Numbered from the stretch's first letter, positions 1 to 9,368 are shown. The stretch: DNA of 64,000 nt from Salibaculum sp035270045 (GCF_035270045.1 NZ_DATFIP010000031.1:11578-75577), one strand, 5' to 3'. Numbers and translations are program-made. The notes: a model not told the origin generated them from the sequence alone.

Positions 1-93
1 GTGTCATGGGGGGCAATATGCGCCACGTGTCGGGATTGTCCATGCGCCGCTTGGCCGCTAAGGTTTCGCCTGAACGGGGATGGAGATGCGGCG

Positions 94-1425
94 ATGATGC
101 AGGATGTGCGCCACAAGAGCGCGTGCGAACTCGGTCGGGCGATTGAGGCGGGCAAAGTTGATCCGTCTGATCTGACGGAAGCGTTCCTGGCAGCGATCGC
201 GGCAAGCCCCCACGGCGACCGGATCTTTGCCCGAACCACCCCTGACCGGGCACGTGCCGAGGCTCGTGCCGCCAGTCAGCGCGCCCGGCTTGGCCAACGC
301 CGGTCCTTGCTGGATGGCGTCCCCATCGGCTGGAAGGACAACTTCGATTGCGCCGGGGTCGCGACCGAGGCGGGCACTGCGCTTCTGGCCGGGCGGGTGC
401 CCGAAGGTGATGCCGCGGTTTTGCGCAATGCCACGTCCCTGGGGCTGGTCTGCATGGGCAAGACCCATATGACCGAACTGGCCTTTTCCGGGCTGGGTGT
501 GAACCCGATGACGGCGACGCCGCCCAATGTCCATGATGCCGATGCCGCGCCGGGCGGATCGTCCTCGGGCGCGGCCAGTGCCACGGCGCTTGGCCTGGCC
601 GCCGGCGGGGTCGGGTCGGACACGGGCGGGTCGGTGCGCTTGCCCGCGGCCTGGAACGACCTGGTCGGCTTCAAGCCCACTCACAACGCCTTGTCGCTCG
701 ACGGCGTCGTGCCGTTGGCCGCTCGGTTCGACACGGTCGGGCCGCTGGCCCGGACGGTCGAGGATGCCGCGCACTTGTTTGCCGCCATGCAGGGGCGCGC
801 GGGTCCTGATCTGCGCGGTGCCAAGCTGACCGGAGCCCGGCTCCTGGTGTTGGAAACGGTGGCCTGCGAGGGCCTCCGCGACGCCACCGGTACGGCCTTC
901 GAACGTGCTGTCGCACGTCTTGAAAGTGCAGGTGTGCAGGTCGAGCGGGCGGCAATCCCCGCGGTGGCCGAGGCGCTGGAACTTGCCGGGATCATCTACA
1001 CCTCGGAATGCTACGGCACTTGGGGCGGTGCCATCGAGGCAGCCCCGGACAAGATGTATGCCCCTGTGCGAGAGCGTTTCCAGGCTGGTCGAACGCATGG
1101 CGCCGCCGACTACGTCGCCGCCTGGCAGCGCCTGGACGCCTTGCGCGCCCAGTTCGCCGCTGCAACCTCCGGCTATGACGCGGTGATCTTTCCCTCGGCC
1201 GCGCTCGCGCCCCCGCGGACGGCGGACGTGCTGGCCGACAGTGCCCTTTTCGCGTCGGAAAACTTGCTGACCTTGCGCAATACCCGCATCGGCAACATGA
1301 TGGGCCTTTGTTCCATCACCTTGCCCACGGGGGAGCCGTCCCGGGGGATCATGTTCCATGCCGGGCCGGGGCAGGACCTGCGTCTTCTGAGGCTGGCCGC
1401 AGCGGCCGAGGCCGCGCTAGCCTGA
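94..1425 (+). CDS. amidase (amidase signature family)
   Basis: Hydrolyses a carbon-nitrogen amide bond; the substrate cannot be read from sequence. The 443-residue protein has the full amidase-signature core: Lys81 in GVPIGWKDN, the glycine/serine-rich GGSSSGA (residues 154-160) supplying the cis-serine, and GSDTGGSVR with nucleophile Ser180. Length fits stand-alone amidases of the GatA/AtzF type. The frame is open to base 1, but ATG 94 is preferred because GGAGA lies 7 nt upstream; ATG 97 is equally possible. The gene stands alone, 125 bp before the aminotransferase gene. No gatB or gatC is nearby, so a tRNA amidotransferase role is unlikely. Confidence 0.9.
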   Translation: MMQDVRHKSACELGRAIEAGKVDPSDLTEAFLAAIAASPHGDRIFARTTPDRARAEARAASQRARLGQRRSLLDGVPIGWKDNFDCAGVATEAGTALLAGRVPEGDAAVLRNATSLGLVCMGKTHMTELAFSGLGVNPMTATPPNVHDADAAPGGSSSGAASATALGLAAGGVGSDTGGSVRLPAAWNDLVGFKPTHNALSLDGVVPLAARFDTVGPLARTVEDAAHLFAAMQGRAGPDLRGAKLTGARLLVLETVACEGLRDATGTAFERAVARLESAGVQVERAAIPAVAEALELAGIIYTSECYGTWGGAIEAAPDKMYAPVRERFQAGRTHGAADYVAAWQRLDALRAQFAAATSGYDAVIFPSAALAPPRTADVLADSALFASENLLTLRNTRIGNMMGLCSITLPTGEPSRGIMFHAGPGQDLRLLRLAAAAEAALA

Positions 1426-1550
1426 CCCAAAAGCAACAGGTTTGCGGCGCAACCCCGCAAATTCGGGCCGAATTTCTGGACAAGACCGGCGCGCGCCGTC
1501 TACTTTCGTGACAAAGCAGCCCGCGGACGAGGCTGCATCTTGAGGCAGAC

Positions 1551-2735
1551 ATGGAATACCCCGAGCGGTTTTCGAACCTACCGGCCTATGCGTTTCCGCG
1601 CCTGCGGAGCCTGCTCGACCCCGTTGAACCGGGGGGCGAGCCGCTTGCCATGACCATCGGCGAGCCGCAGCACCCGTTCCCGGACTGGGTCGGTGACATC
1701 CTTTCAGCAAGCCTGTCCGGATTCGGGAACTATCCGCCGAATGATGGTTCGCCCGAATTGCTGGCGGCCATCTCGGGCTGGCTGCAGCGCCGATACTCCG
1801 TGACCGTCACGCCGGATCGGGTAATGGCCCTGAATGGCACGCGCGAAGGGCTTTACAATGCTGCCATGGCGCTGTGCCGGGAAAGCAAGGCGGGAAAGCA
1901 GCCTGTCGTGCTGACGCCAAATCCCTTTTACCAGGTTTATGCCGTGGCCGCGCTGTCGGTAGGGGCCGAGCCGGTCTTCGTTCCCGCCACCGGTGAGAGT
2001 GGCCACCTTCCGGATTTCGCGGGCCTTGATTCCGAGACTCTGGATCGGACAGCCATCGCCTATATCTGCAGCCCCGCGAATCCCCAGGGCGCCATCGCCA
2101 GTCGTGAGTACTGGGCCGCGCTTCTGGCGCTGGCCGAGAAGCACGATTTCCGCATCTTCGCCGATGAATGTTATTCCGAGATCTACCGTGACGCGCCGCC
2201 GCCCGGTATTCTCGAATCGGTGGCCGATACCGGGACCGACCCCGAACGGGTCGTGGTCTTTCATTCGTTGTCCAAACGGTCGAACCTTCCGGGGCTGCGG
2301 TCGGGCTTCGTGGCTTCGGGCCCCGAGAACATCCGCCGTATCCGCCAGCTGCGCGCCTATGCCGGCGCGCCGCTGCCGCTGCCGCTGCAACGGGTGGCGG
2401 AATGGGTCTGGTCGGACGAGACCCATGTCGATGAGAACCGCGCCCTCTACCGCGAGAAATACGCGCTGGCCGACGACATCCTGGGCGGCGTGCCCGGCTA
2501 CCAAGGCCCCGAGGCGGGGTTCTTCCTGTGGCTGCCCGTCGCCGACAGCGAAGCGGCGGCCCTGAAGCTGTGGTCCGAGACGGGCGTGCGCGTCCTGCCC
2601 GGCAAGTATCTCAGCCGCCCAGGCACTGCGGGCGACCCGGGCGATGGCTTCATCCGTGTCGCGATGGTGGCCCCCAAACAAGATGTGCAGCGCGGCCTGA
2701 CACGCATCCGCGCCTGTCTTTACGATCGAGCATGA
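1551..2735 (+). CDS. class I/II PLP aminotransferase, DapC-like
   Basis: Fold-type I aminotransferase of 394 residues. Visible features are an N-terminal substrate segment (TIGEPQHPFPD, about 35-45), the PLP-ring Asp205 in FADECYSE, the Schiff-base Lys242 in SLSKRSNLPGLRSGF, and a C-terminal Arg in FIRVAMV. The SKRSNLPGLR motif and N-terminus resemble proteobacterial succinyldiaminopimelate aminotransferases (DapC, lysine/peptidoglycan branch). That assignment is family knowledge, not proof; aromatic or branched-chain specificity is possible. It ends 9 nt before ftsK and is probably co-transcribed with it. dapB lies 20 kb away, so there is no local lysine operon to support the role. Confidence 0.8.
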   Translation: MEYPERFSNLPAYAFPRLRSLLDPVEPGGEPLAMTIGEPQHPFPDWVGDILSASLSGFGNYPPNDGSPELLAAISGWLQRRYSVTVTPDRVMALNGTREGLYNAAMALCRESKAGKQPVVLTPNPFYQVYAVAALSVGAEPVFVPATGESGHLPDFAGLDSETLDRTAIAYICSPANPQGAIASREYWAALLALAEKHDFRIFADECYSEIYRDAPPPGILESVADTGTDPERVVVFHSLSKRSNLPGLRSGFVASGPENIRRIRQLRAYAGAPLPLPLQRVAEWVWSDETHVDENRALYREKYALADDILGGVPGYQGPEAGFFLWLPVADSEAAALKLWSETGVRVLPGKYLSRPGTAGDPGDGFIRVAMVAPKQDVQRGLTRIRACLYDRA

Positions 2736-2743
2736 GGAAGAAC

Positions 2744-5638
2744 ATGGCGTCCTACCAGTCCCGTCAAAGAGACCCGCTTCTCGACAGCAAGATGCAGGCG
2801 GCGCTTGAACGGCGTGGCAAGGAACTGCTGGGCATTGCCCTTGTCACGTTTGGGATCGCGGTGGCGATTATCTTCCTGTCCTATTCGCCCGAGGACCCCA
2901 GTTTCCTGGCCGCCACAGATGCCCCCGTCCGCAACTGGCTGGGGCGCTACGGGGCAATGATCGCGGCGCCGGTCTTCATGATCATGGGTTGGGCCTCGGT
3001 TGGGATCGCCATTGTGTTTCTGGCGTGGGGGATCAGGCTGGTCCTGCACCGGGTGCCGCAGCGCGGGCCGGGTCGGGTCGTCTTTGCACCCATCGCCGTG
3101 GCGTTGCTGGCGATCCACGCCTCTACCCTGACGACCGGGCCGGGCTGGGCGCACAGTTTCGGTCTGGGTGGGCTTTTCGGAGACACGGTGCTCTCGATCG
3201 CGCTGACAATGCTGCCGATGCCGACGGACTGGGCGCTCAAGCTGACGTCCGTAGCAACCGGTCTCGGCGTGCTTGTCGTCGGGACCTTCGTGCTGGGCTT
3301 CACCCGGCGCGAGGTCCGGTCGCTGGCCCGGCTACTCATTATCGGACTGGTGCTGTCCTATTCGCTGGTTCTGCGCGGGCTCGCCGGCGGCGCGAGGAGC
3401 ATTGTGCGGGGCGGCAAAGCGCTGCGCGCCCGGCGGCAGGACCGCCGCGCCACGACGCTTGCGGACCGATCCGAGCCCCGAGCGGAGCCGTCCAACGTTG
3501 CCGACGCGGTCATGGTGCGCCGTGTGCCTTCGGCCAACTTGCCGCGCTACGAGGATTTCGACCCGGTCGATGATGACGTCCCCCCCCCCGCCCCGACACC
3601 CGAGGCCGGCGGACTCTTCGCGCGGATGCCCGGACGACTGCGCAGGCGCCCTGCCGACCCCATGCCCGAGCCCGAACTGGTCGATGACGTCGTTCCCGCC
3701 CACGATCTGCCCGCCGCCGATGATGACCGTATTCGCGCGCGGATCAGCGATGCCATCCGCGCCCGCAAGGCCCCGGCCGAGCGCACCGCACCAAGGCCCG
3801 GGGTGAATCCGGCGGTCAGCGCCGCGGTGGCCGGCCGCCAGGAGCCGCAGGTGACACAGCCCACCGGGCCGCAACCACTGACATTGCGCAACACGCAAGA
3901 GGCTCCGGGTGCGGAACTGCCGCCCGAGCCGCCCGTACAGGCCACGGAACAGGCGGTTCCCGACAGCGCGCGCCCCTTGACCGCCGCGCCGCTCTTCCAG
4001 ACCGACGGCCCGGCCGCCGCTGAGCCGCGCAAGATGGTCCAGCACCCCGCGAAGAAGTCCGCGCCCCCATCGACGCAGGCCCGCGCCGAGGCTCAGCCGA
4101 GCCTGCAATTCGAGGACTCGGCGGCGGCCTATGAACATCCGCCGCTGAACCTGCTGACTTCGCCTGACGAGATCACCCGCCATCACCTGTCGGACGAAGC
4201 GCTCGAGGAAAATGCCCGGATGCTGGAAACCGTGCTGGACGACTACGGCGTCAAGGGCGAGATCGTAAGCGTGCGCCCTGGGCCGGTGGTGACGATGTAC
4301 GAACTCGAACCGGCCCCGGGCCTCAAGGCCAGCCGTGTGATCGGGCTGGCCGACGATATCGCGCGGTCGATGTCGGCGCTTTCGGCGCGGGTGTCCACCG
4401 TGCCGGGCCGCTCGGTCATCGGTATTGAATTGCCCAACGAGAACCGAGAGATGGTCGCCTTCCGAGAAATCCTGTCGACCCGTGATTACGGCGACGGCAA
4501 CCACAAGTTGCCGCTTGCGCTGGGCAAGGACATCGGCGGCGACCCGATCGTGGCGAACCTGGCCAAGATGCCCCACTTGCTGATCGCGGGGACCACGGGA
4601 TCGGGCAAGTCGGTGGCGATCAACACCATGATCCTGTCGCTGCTCTACAAGCTGTCGCCGGACGAATGCCGCCTGATCATGATCGACCCGAAAATGCTGG
4701 AGCTTTCGGTCTATGACGGCATCCCGCACCTGCTGTCGCCGGTCGTCACCGACCCGAAAAAGGCGGTTGTCGCGCTCAAGTGGGTCGTGGCCGAGATGGA
4801 AGAACGCTATCGCAAGATGTCCAAGATGGGCGTGCGCAATATCGAGGGCTACAACGGCCGTGTCGCGGATGCGCTGTCCAAGGGCGAAATGTTCACCCGC
4901 ACGGTGCAGACGGGTTTTGACGATGAGACTGGCGAGCCCGTCTTCGAGACCGAGGAAATGGCGCCCGAGAAGATGCCCTACATCGTCGTCGTGGTCGACG
5001 AGATGGCCGACCTCATGATGGTCGCGGGCAAGGAGATCGAAGCCTGTATCCAGCGCCTGGCGCAGATGGCCCGAGCCAGCGGCATTCACCTGATCATGGC
5101 CACGCAGCGGCCCTCGGTCGATGTCATCACCGGCACGATCAAGGCCAACTTTCCGACGCGGATTTCCTTCCAGGTGACATCGAAGGTCGACAGTCGCACG
5201 ATTCTGGGCGAGCAAGGGGCCGAGCAGTTGCTGGGCATGGGCGACATGCTCTACATGGCAGGGGGGTCCAAGATCACGCGCGTGCACGGGCCGTTCTGTT
5301 CCGATGAAGAGGTCGAGGAAGTGGTCAACTACCTCAAGGCTTTCGGCCCCCCCGACTACAAGTCGGGTGTGGTCGAAGGGCCTGACGATGAGAGAGAGGC
5401 CAACATCGACGCGGTGCTCGGCCTGGGCGGCAACACCGGGGGTGAGGACGCGCTCTATGACCAGGCGGTTGCCATCGTCGCCAAGGATCGCAAGTGTTCA
5501 ACTTCATATATCCAGCGCAAGCTGGCCATCGGCTACAACAAGGCCGCGCGCCTGGTCGAACAGATGGAGGACGAAGGCGTCGTGTCACCCGCCAACCACG
5601 TCGGCAAGCGTGAAATCCTGGTGCCTGAGCAGGCGTAG
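2744..5638 (+). CDS. ftsK: DNA translocase FtsK
   Basis: Septum-anchored DNA pump that clears chromosome ends and drives XerCD/dif dimer resolution. The 964-residue protein has about four to five N-terminal membrane segments (residues 20-210), a low-complexity Pro/Ala/Glu-rich linker (about 250-470), and a RecA-like motor with Walker A GTTGSGKSVAIN near residue 616 and Walker B VVVVDEMADL. The C-terminal winged-helix gamma domain (ALYDQAV to REILVPEQA) reads KOPS sites. ATG 2744 is chosen over upstream in-frame starts because AGGAAG sits directly before it; this also places it just after the aminotransferase stop. The linker is shorter than in E. coli, as is usual for alphaproteobacteria. Confidence 0.96.
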   Translation: MASYQSRQRDPLLDSKMQAALERRGKELLGIALVTFGIAVAIIFLSYSPEDPSFLAATDAPVRNWLGRYGAMIAAPVFMIMGWASVGIAIVFLAWGIRLVLHRVPQRGPGRVVFAPIAVALLAIHASTLTTGPGWAHSFGLGGLFGDTVLSIALTMLPMPTDWALKLTSVATGLGVLVVGTFVLGFTRREVRSLARLLIIGLVLSYSLVLRGLAGGARSIVRGGKALRARRQDRRATTLADRSEPRAEPSNVADAVMVRRVPSANLPRYEDFDPVDDDVPPPAPTPEAGGLFARMPGRLRRRPADPMPEPELVDDVVPAHDLPAADDDRIRARISDAIRARKAPAERTAPRPGVNPAVSAAVAGRQEPQVTQPTGPQPLTLRNTQEAPGAELPPEPPVQATEQAVPDSARPLTAAPLFQTDGPAAAEPRKMVQHPAKKSAPPSTQARAEAQPSLQFEDSAAAYEHPPLNLLTSPDEITRHHLSDEALEENARMLETVLDDYGVKGEIVSVRPGPVVTMYELEPAPGLKASRVIGLADDIARSMSALSARVSTVPGRSVIGIELPNENREMVAFREILSTRDYGDGNHKLPLALGKDIGGDPIVANLAKMPHLLIAGTTGSGKSVAINTMILSLLYKLSPDECRLIMIDPKMLELSVYDGIPHLLSPVVTDPKKAVVALKWVVAEMEERYRKMSKMGVRNIEGYNGRVADALSKGEMFTRTVQTGFDDETGEPVFETEEMAPEKMPYIVVVVDEMADLMMVAGKEIEACIQRLAQMARASGIHLIMATQRPSVDVITGTIKANFPTRISFQVTSKVDSRTILGEQGAEQLLGMGDMLYMAGGSKITRVHGPFCSDEEVEEVVNYLKAFGPPDYKSGVVEGPDDEREANIDAVLGLGGNTGGEDALYDQAVAIVAKDRKCSTSYIQRKLAIGYNKAARLVEQMEDEGVVSPANHVGKREILVPEQA

Positions 5639-5861
5639 CGCGGGATCACCGGTCGCTCTGCGGAACCAGAAGGAGCACGCGTTCAATCAAGCCGCGGATT
5701 GCCGTGCCGGGGGTGAAAGTCTGGGGTGGGCTCGAAATGGTCGATCGTCACACCCGATATCCGATAACGACTGGCGTGAAATCGCCTAACAACATGCACG
5801 CGGCTATCTTCGGCCCTGTCCGACGGGTGCAAAGGCGCCTGCGCCACATTAGGTAGGTCCC

Positions 5862-6479
5862 ATGAGCAAGATAACCCGACGCCTTCTTTTTCTCGCCGTT
5901 CCGCTGATCATGGCCGGGCTGACCGCCGCCCCGGGCCACGCGCGGCAAATCTCGTTGAACGAGATCTCGGGCTACCTGAACTCCTTCGACACCGCCGAGG
6001 GGGAGTTTACCCAGATCAACGCCGACGGTACGATTTCGACTGGGCGGATCTACATCCGGCGACCGGGTCGCATCCGTTTCGAATATGACCCCCCGGAAGA
6101 GGCCATGGTGATCGCCGGGGGTGGGCAGCTCGCGGTTTTCGACCCGCGTTCGAACACCGGGCCGGATCGCTACCCGTTGCGGGAAACACCGCTCAAGATC
6201 ATTCTGCAGGACGATATCGACCTGGCTCGGACCAACATGGTCACTGCCCACACGAGTGACGGCAACACCACCAGCGTCACCGCCCAGGACCCCGAGAACC
6301 CGGACTATGGCAGTATCCAGCTGGTCTTCACGGACGACCCGGTGCAGCTGCGCCAATGGGTCATCACCGATGATACCGGGCGCCAGACGACGGTCGTGCT
6401 GGGTGATCTGGTCACCGGGGCGCAGGTGCCGAACATCCTATTCAACATCCAGGCCGAAATGCGCGCGTGGCCGGAATGA
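5862..6479 (+). CDS. lolA: LolA-family outer-membrane lipoprotein carrier
   Basis: Periplasmic chaperone that ferries lipoproteins from the inner to the outer membrane. The 205-residue precursor starts with a Sec signal (basic MSKITRRLL, hydrophobic core, APGHARQ cleavage site). The body has the LolA beta-sheet pattern: EGEFTQINADG, then GRIYIRRPGRIRFEYDPPEE, then VVLGDL near the C-terminus. A TAGGTAGG stretch precedes ATG 5862. A 223-bp gap separates it from ftsK; the ftsK-lolA neighbourhood is common in alphaproteobacteria, which supports the name. LolB is not visible in the window. Confidence 0.9.
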   Translation: MSKITRRLLFLAVPLIMAGLTAAPGHARQISLNEISGYLNSFDTAEGEFTQINADGTISTGRIYIRRPGRIRFEYDPPEEAMVIAGGGQLAVFDPRSNTGPDRYPLRETPLKIILQDDIDLARTNMVTAHTSDGNTTSVTAQDPENPDYGSIQLVFTDDPVQLRQWVITDDTGRQTTVVLGDLVTGAQVPNILFNIQAEMRAWPE

Positions 6480-6501
6480 GCGGGCGGGGGCGCCCGGCGC
6501 T

Positions 6502-7089
6502 TCAGCGATAGGCCCGGCAGTTGCGCAGCTGCGCCTGGTAGAGGACAGCACGCTGGTCCACCTCGTCGGCGATGCGCATGAGCCAGGCCTTGCCGCGATA
6601 GCTGCCTCGGTTAAACCCGGTGCGCCCTTCGTGGTATGCCAAATACTGGTTGCGAGTATCGTCGAGCGAAACGCCCGTTTCCTCGACCGTGGCGGTCATG
6701 TACCAGCCCATGAAGTCGACCGCGTCGCGGATATCGGTGCGCCGCGCGCCGCGGCCTCCGCGATCGCGCTCGTATTCCGCCCAGGTGCCGTCCAGCGCCT
6801 GACTGTAGCCCAGCGCCGAGGATTGCCGCCCCGTCGGGATCACGCCCAGCGCGTAGACATGCGGCGGGCGGTTGTCCGAGATGAACTTGCTTTCCTGGTA
6901 GATCATGGCCATCAGGACGTGGGTGTCCACGCCCCAGCTGCGCTCTGCGGCGCGGAAGGCACGCGTGTAATGGGGCCGTTCCTCCAGGATGGAACAGGCG
7001 TTTTCCAGGTCACGGGGCGCGCTGCCCTCCCGGGCGCCACAGCTGCCAAGGATTAACAGGATCAGTCCGGCGCGAAAGAGTCTGCTCAT
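6502..7089 (-). CDS. lytic transglycosylase-like (SLT domain) lipoprotein
   Basis: Predicted outer-membrane or periplasmic murein lytic transglycosylase. The 195-residue product starts with a lipoprotein signal ending LILGSC (lipidated Cys17). The SLT domain follows: WGVDTHVLMAMIYQESKF carries the candidate catalytic Glu, SSALGYSQALDGTW is the conserved glycine/tyrosine motif, and NQYLAYHEGRTGF is the third SLT motif. It is short for a Slt protein and has no extra peptidoglycan-binding domain. It is convergent with lolA (22 bp between stop codons). Activity is inferred from motif conservation. Confidence 0.85.
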   Translation of the reverse strand: MSRLFRAGLILLILGSCGAREGSAPRDLENACSILEERPHYTRAFRAAERSWGVDTHVLMAMIYQESKFISDNRPPHVYALGVIPTGRQSSALGYSQALDGTWAEYERDRGGRGARRTDIRDAVDFMGWYMTATVEETGVSLDDTRNQYLAYHEGRTGFNRGSYRGKAWLMRIADEVDQRAVLYQAQLRNCRAYR

Positions 7090-7121
7090 CTGCCTCTCGC
7101 TGTCTTGTTTGTTTTGGTTAC

Positions 7122-7501
7122 TCTAGCCGATCGCCGGCGCTCTGGGAATATGCGATCGCTGCCAGGCCGTTCACGAATGCGGGGATGAGCGGAAGATAGA
7201 GCACCGAACGCCGGGCCGACGCCAAGACGAGCCTTGCCACGGCGTTCGAATCCGCGCCGGGCATAGGTTCGCGCAGGACGTTGAGCGGCCAGCGCGGCCT
7301 GCGAAAGGGTCTCGAGGGGCTGTGCCTCGGTCGCGGGCTGCATCAGCGACACGAAGATCAGGCAAGGCACCGCGAGTGTCATCAACAGGCCGGCGAGGAC
7401 CTGCGTCCGGCATTCGAACCCAGCTTGACAAAGGCAAAACCGATCGCCGTGAGCAGGAACGTCGGGGCCGAAACCCCGAGCACTGTCAGGGTGAGGTTCA
7501 C
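7122..7501 (-). pseudogene. AEC-family permease remnant, frameshifted and truncated
   Basis: Reading the minus strand from GTG 7501 gives VNLTLTVLGVSAPTFLL and then TAIGFAFVKLG. The frame then breaks near 7415-7425, and the next frame continues FECRTQVLAGLLMTLAVPC and LIFVSLMQPAT. This is the first-helix pattern of auxin-efflux-carrier-type permeases. A second shift near 7300 leads to a hydrophobic tail, LYLPLIPAFVNGLAAIAYSQ, ending at a stop near 7122. Only about 125 codons remain, against roughly 300 in intact family members, so the middle is deleted and at least two frameshifts are present. The family call is good for the first 60 residues; whether the tail belongs to the same gene is inference. 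Confidence 0.65.
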
Positions 7502-7583
7502 AGACTGTTTCCCATGATTTATGCCCCGATTCATGGACATCGGGCGCTGTTCGCTCTAGTAGTCAGGGAGGGGCTGAACGACC

Positions 7584-7910
7584 ATGATGAAAATGCGCGC
7601 CAAATATTATCTCGGGCAAGTCGTCCGTCACCGCAAGCATCCGTTTCGCGGTGTTGTATTCGATGTCGATCCCGAATTCGCCAACACCGAGGAATGGTAC
7701 CAATCCATCCCTGAAGAGGCGCGACCCGCGAGGGACCAGCCATTCTACCACCTGTTGGCCGAGAACGACCAGTCCTACTACGTCGCCTACGTGTCTGAGC
7801 AGAACCTTGTCGCGGATTATTCCGGCGAGCCGGTGGATCACCCCGATCTGGGCGAGCTTTTCGGCCCATTCGAGGACGGGTACTATCCGCTGCATTTCCA
7901 GTTGAACTGA
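7584..7910 (+). CDS. hspQ: heat shock protein HspQ
   Basis: Small (108 residues) HspQ/YccV-like protein, which in E. coli binds hemimethylated DNA and acts as a Lon specificity factor. The whole protein matches the family: YYLGQVVRHRKHPFRGVVFD at the N-terminus, EEWYQSIP, then QPFYHLLAENDQSYYVAYVS and a Phe/Tyr-rich end (FEDGYYPLHFQLN). ATG 7584 and ATG 7590 are both possible; GGGAGGGG lies about 15 nt upstream. It sits alone between two decayed genes. No convincing sigma-32 promoter was found in front of it. Confidence 0.93.
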   Translation: MMKMRAKYYLGQVVRHRKHPFRGVVFDVDPEFANTEEWYQSIPEEARPARDQPFYHLLAENDQSYYVAYVSEQNLVADYSGEPVDHPDLGELFGPFEDGYYPLHFQLN

Positions 7911-7931
7911 GGCCCGGTCTCTCGGCCTCAG
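7907..7931 (+). terminator. possible hspQ terminator hairpin
   Basis: An 8-bp inverted repeat (CTGAGGCC / GGCCTCAG) with a 9-nt loop begins within the hspQ stop region. It lacks a T-tract, so it may be a weak or factor-assisted terminator, or just an mRNA 3' stabilising hairpin. Confidence 0.35.
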
Positions 7932-8651
7932 TACTCAAGGCGACCCCTTCATCGCGCGGCTTTCTAGCCCCGTCGAGGGTGCCATCGGGTCGGGTGCGGA
8001 TGGCCTGGGCGCCGCCGATGGGGCTTTGTGCTCTTGGCGGGCCGCGCACCGCAGGGGCGCGCGAAATCCCTGGCCGGTCAGGGGCCGCATACCGGCAGGA
8101 CGTGCGCCTGTCCCTGACCGTGCAAGGCTCTTAATGACCGGGCCGCCTCGGCATCGAAGACGGTGGCCTGCGACCCGAGGTGTCGAGCGCCCGCGCCTCG
8201 TCCGAGCCCGGCAGGGAAAACAGGCAGCACAAGGCATCGCCGCCGGTGCGTGTGAATTGCGGCTCGCGGATTCCCAGGGACGCTACTCCGCTATGGACGC
8301 GTCCAGGGCATTTCCGCCCGTTCAAGCAGGTCGAGGGCCAAGATGGTGTCCTAGGGGTGCGACGGGGCGCGACTGCCGTTCTTGGCGAAAACCGCCGCCT
8401 GGCCAAGAGATGGGATATCGTGAATGGAACGCCTCTGGTCCCCCGCTCCCGCCTCGGATACCATCAGCACCTGAAAACAGGAAGACCTCGGCGCCACGCA
8501 CTGGGTGGGGGCTGTTCACGCGACGCCGAGGGAAGCCTATGCAGCTACAGCTTCGTTGATGCCGGGGATTCGCGGCGGGGGCTTGGTGGAATTGCGGCGC
8601 TTTTGCGGAATCTGCCGCCGCATCGAACGGGAGAGAGAAAAACGCGGCGAG
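7932..8651. other. 720 bp without a recognisable gene
   Basis: Several frames stay open because of high GC, but none shows a known domain, consistent codon use or a ribosome-binding site at its start. It lies between hspQ and a thiolase fragment and probably holds eroded coding sequence. I could not align any part of it to the missing 5' portion of the thiolase. Confidence 0.5.
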
Positions 8652-8903
8652 GCACCGGGATGGTTCACCACCGCGCCGGTGCCGGCGGCGCGCGAACTGC
8701 TGAAATGGATCGGTTGGTCGGTCGAGGATATGATGAACCACAACGGCGGTGCCGGCGCGCTAGGCCATACCACCAGAGCTTCTGACGCCTGCGTCATCGT
8801 GACCCTGCTGCATGCGCTTGAGGCGCGGGGCTTGCAGCGCGGAATGACCGCAATCCGGATCCGCGGGGACGTGGGCACGGCCATCGCAATGGAACTCACA
8901 TGA
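8652..8903 (+). pseudogene. acetyl-CoA acetyltransferase (thiolase) 3' fragment
   Basis: The translation APGWFTTAPVPAARELL then IGWSVED then NHNGGAGALGHTTRASDACV then VTLLHALEARGLQRGMTAI is the C-terminal part of a PhaA/AtoB-type thiolase. About 30 residues that normally separate WSVED from the NxxGGAxALGHPxGASG motif (including NEAFA) are missing. The catalytic His of GH is kept but Pro is changed. In the last motif (normally xxCxGGG) the catalytic Cys reads Arg and the Gly run is broken (AIRIRGD). Nothing upstream encodes the first 250 residues. The frame is open from 8505 without a clear start signal. A dead remnant is the best reading; it ends 4 nt inside the next gene. Confidence 0.75.
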
Positions 8904-9352
8904 TCGACTATCCGGCGCTTGCCGGGACCATCGCCGCGCTGACCGAGGGCGAGACCGACGTGGTCGCCTTGATGGCGACGCTGGTCTGCGAAATTCACCA
9001 CGCAGATGATCGCTTCGATTGGACCGGCTTCTACCGTGTGACCGAACCGGGCCTTCTCAAGATCGGCCCCTACCAGGGTGGGCACGGCTGCTTGCAGATC
9101 CCCTTCGACCGTGGCGTCTGCGGCGCCGCTGCGCGCACGGGCGCGGCGCAACTGGTTCCGGATGTCGAGGCCTTTGAGGGCCATATCGCCTGTGCCAGCT
9201 CGACCCAGTCGGAGCTTGTGTTGCCGGTATTCGACAAGGCCGGCAGGGTCATCGGGGTGCTGGACATCGATAGTGACCGGCCCGACGCCTTTGCCGAAAC
9301 CGACGCCCGGGAACTGGCCGCCATCCTGCGGGCGGTTTTCGGCGCACCATGA
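8900..9352 (+). CDS. msrC: free methionine-(R)-sulfoxide reductase (GAF domain)
   Basis: Reduces free L-methionine-R-sulfoxide in the cytoplasm. The 150-residue single GAF domain carries the family's diagnostic motifs and three cysteines: GPYQGGHGCLQIPFDRGVCG (Cys64, Cys74) and VPDVEAFEGHIACASSTQSE (Cys98), followed by LPVFDKAGRVIGVLDIDSD. Length matches E. coli fRMsr (YebR). ATG 8900 overlaps the thiolase remnant's TGA by 4 nt, suggesting translational coupling to the former upstream frame. It probably forms an operon with the PNPOx-like and homocysteine methyltransferase genes; the latter also handles methionine, which supports the role. Confidence 0.9.
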   Translation: MIDYPALAGTIAALTEGETDVVALMATLVCEIHHADDRFDWTGFYRVTEPGLLKIGPYQGGHGCLQIPFDRGVCGAAARTGAAQLVPDVEAFEGHIACASSTQSELVLPVFDKAGRVIGVLDIDSDRPDAFAETDARELAAILRAVFGAP

Positions 9353-9368
9353 CGAGGAGGACGGCCAG

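Noticed and set aside
3332..5287. A 651-codon minus-strand open frame inside ftsK
   Set aside because: Antisense shadow of ftsK with His/Arg-rich composition typical of reverse reading.
7427..7530. Possible heat-shock promoter upstream of hspQ
   Set aside because: CCCATGATT occurs at 7511-7520 but no CTTGAAA-like -35 exists 13-17 nt upstream.
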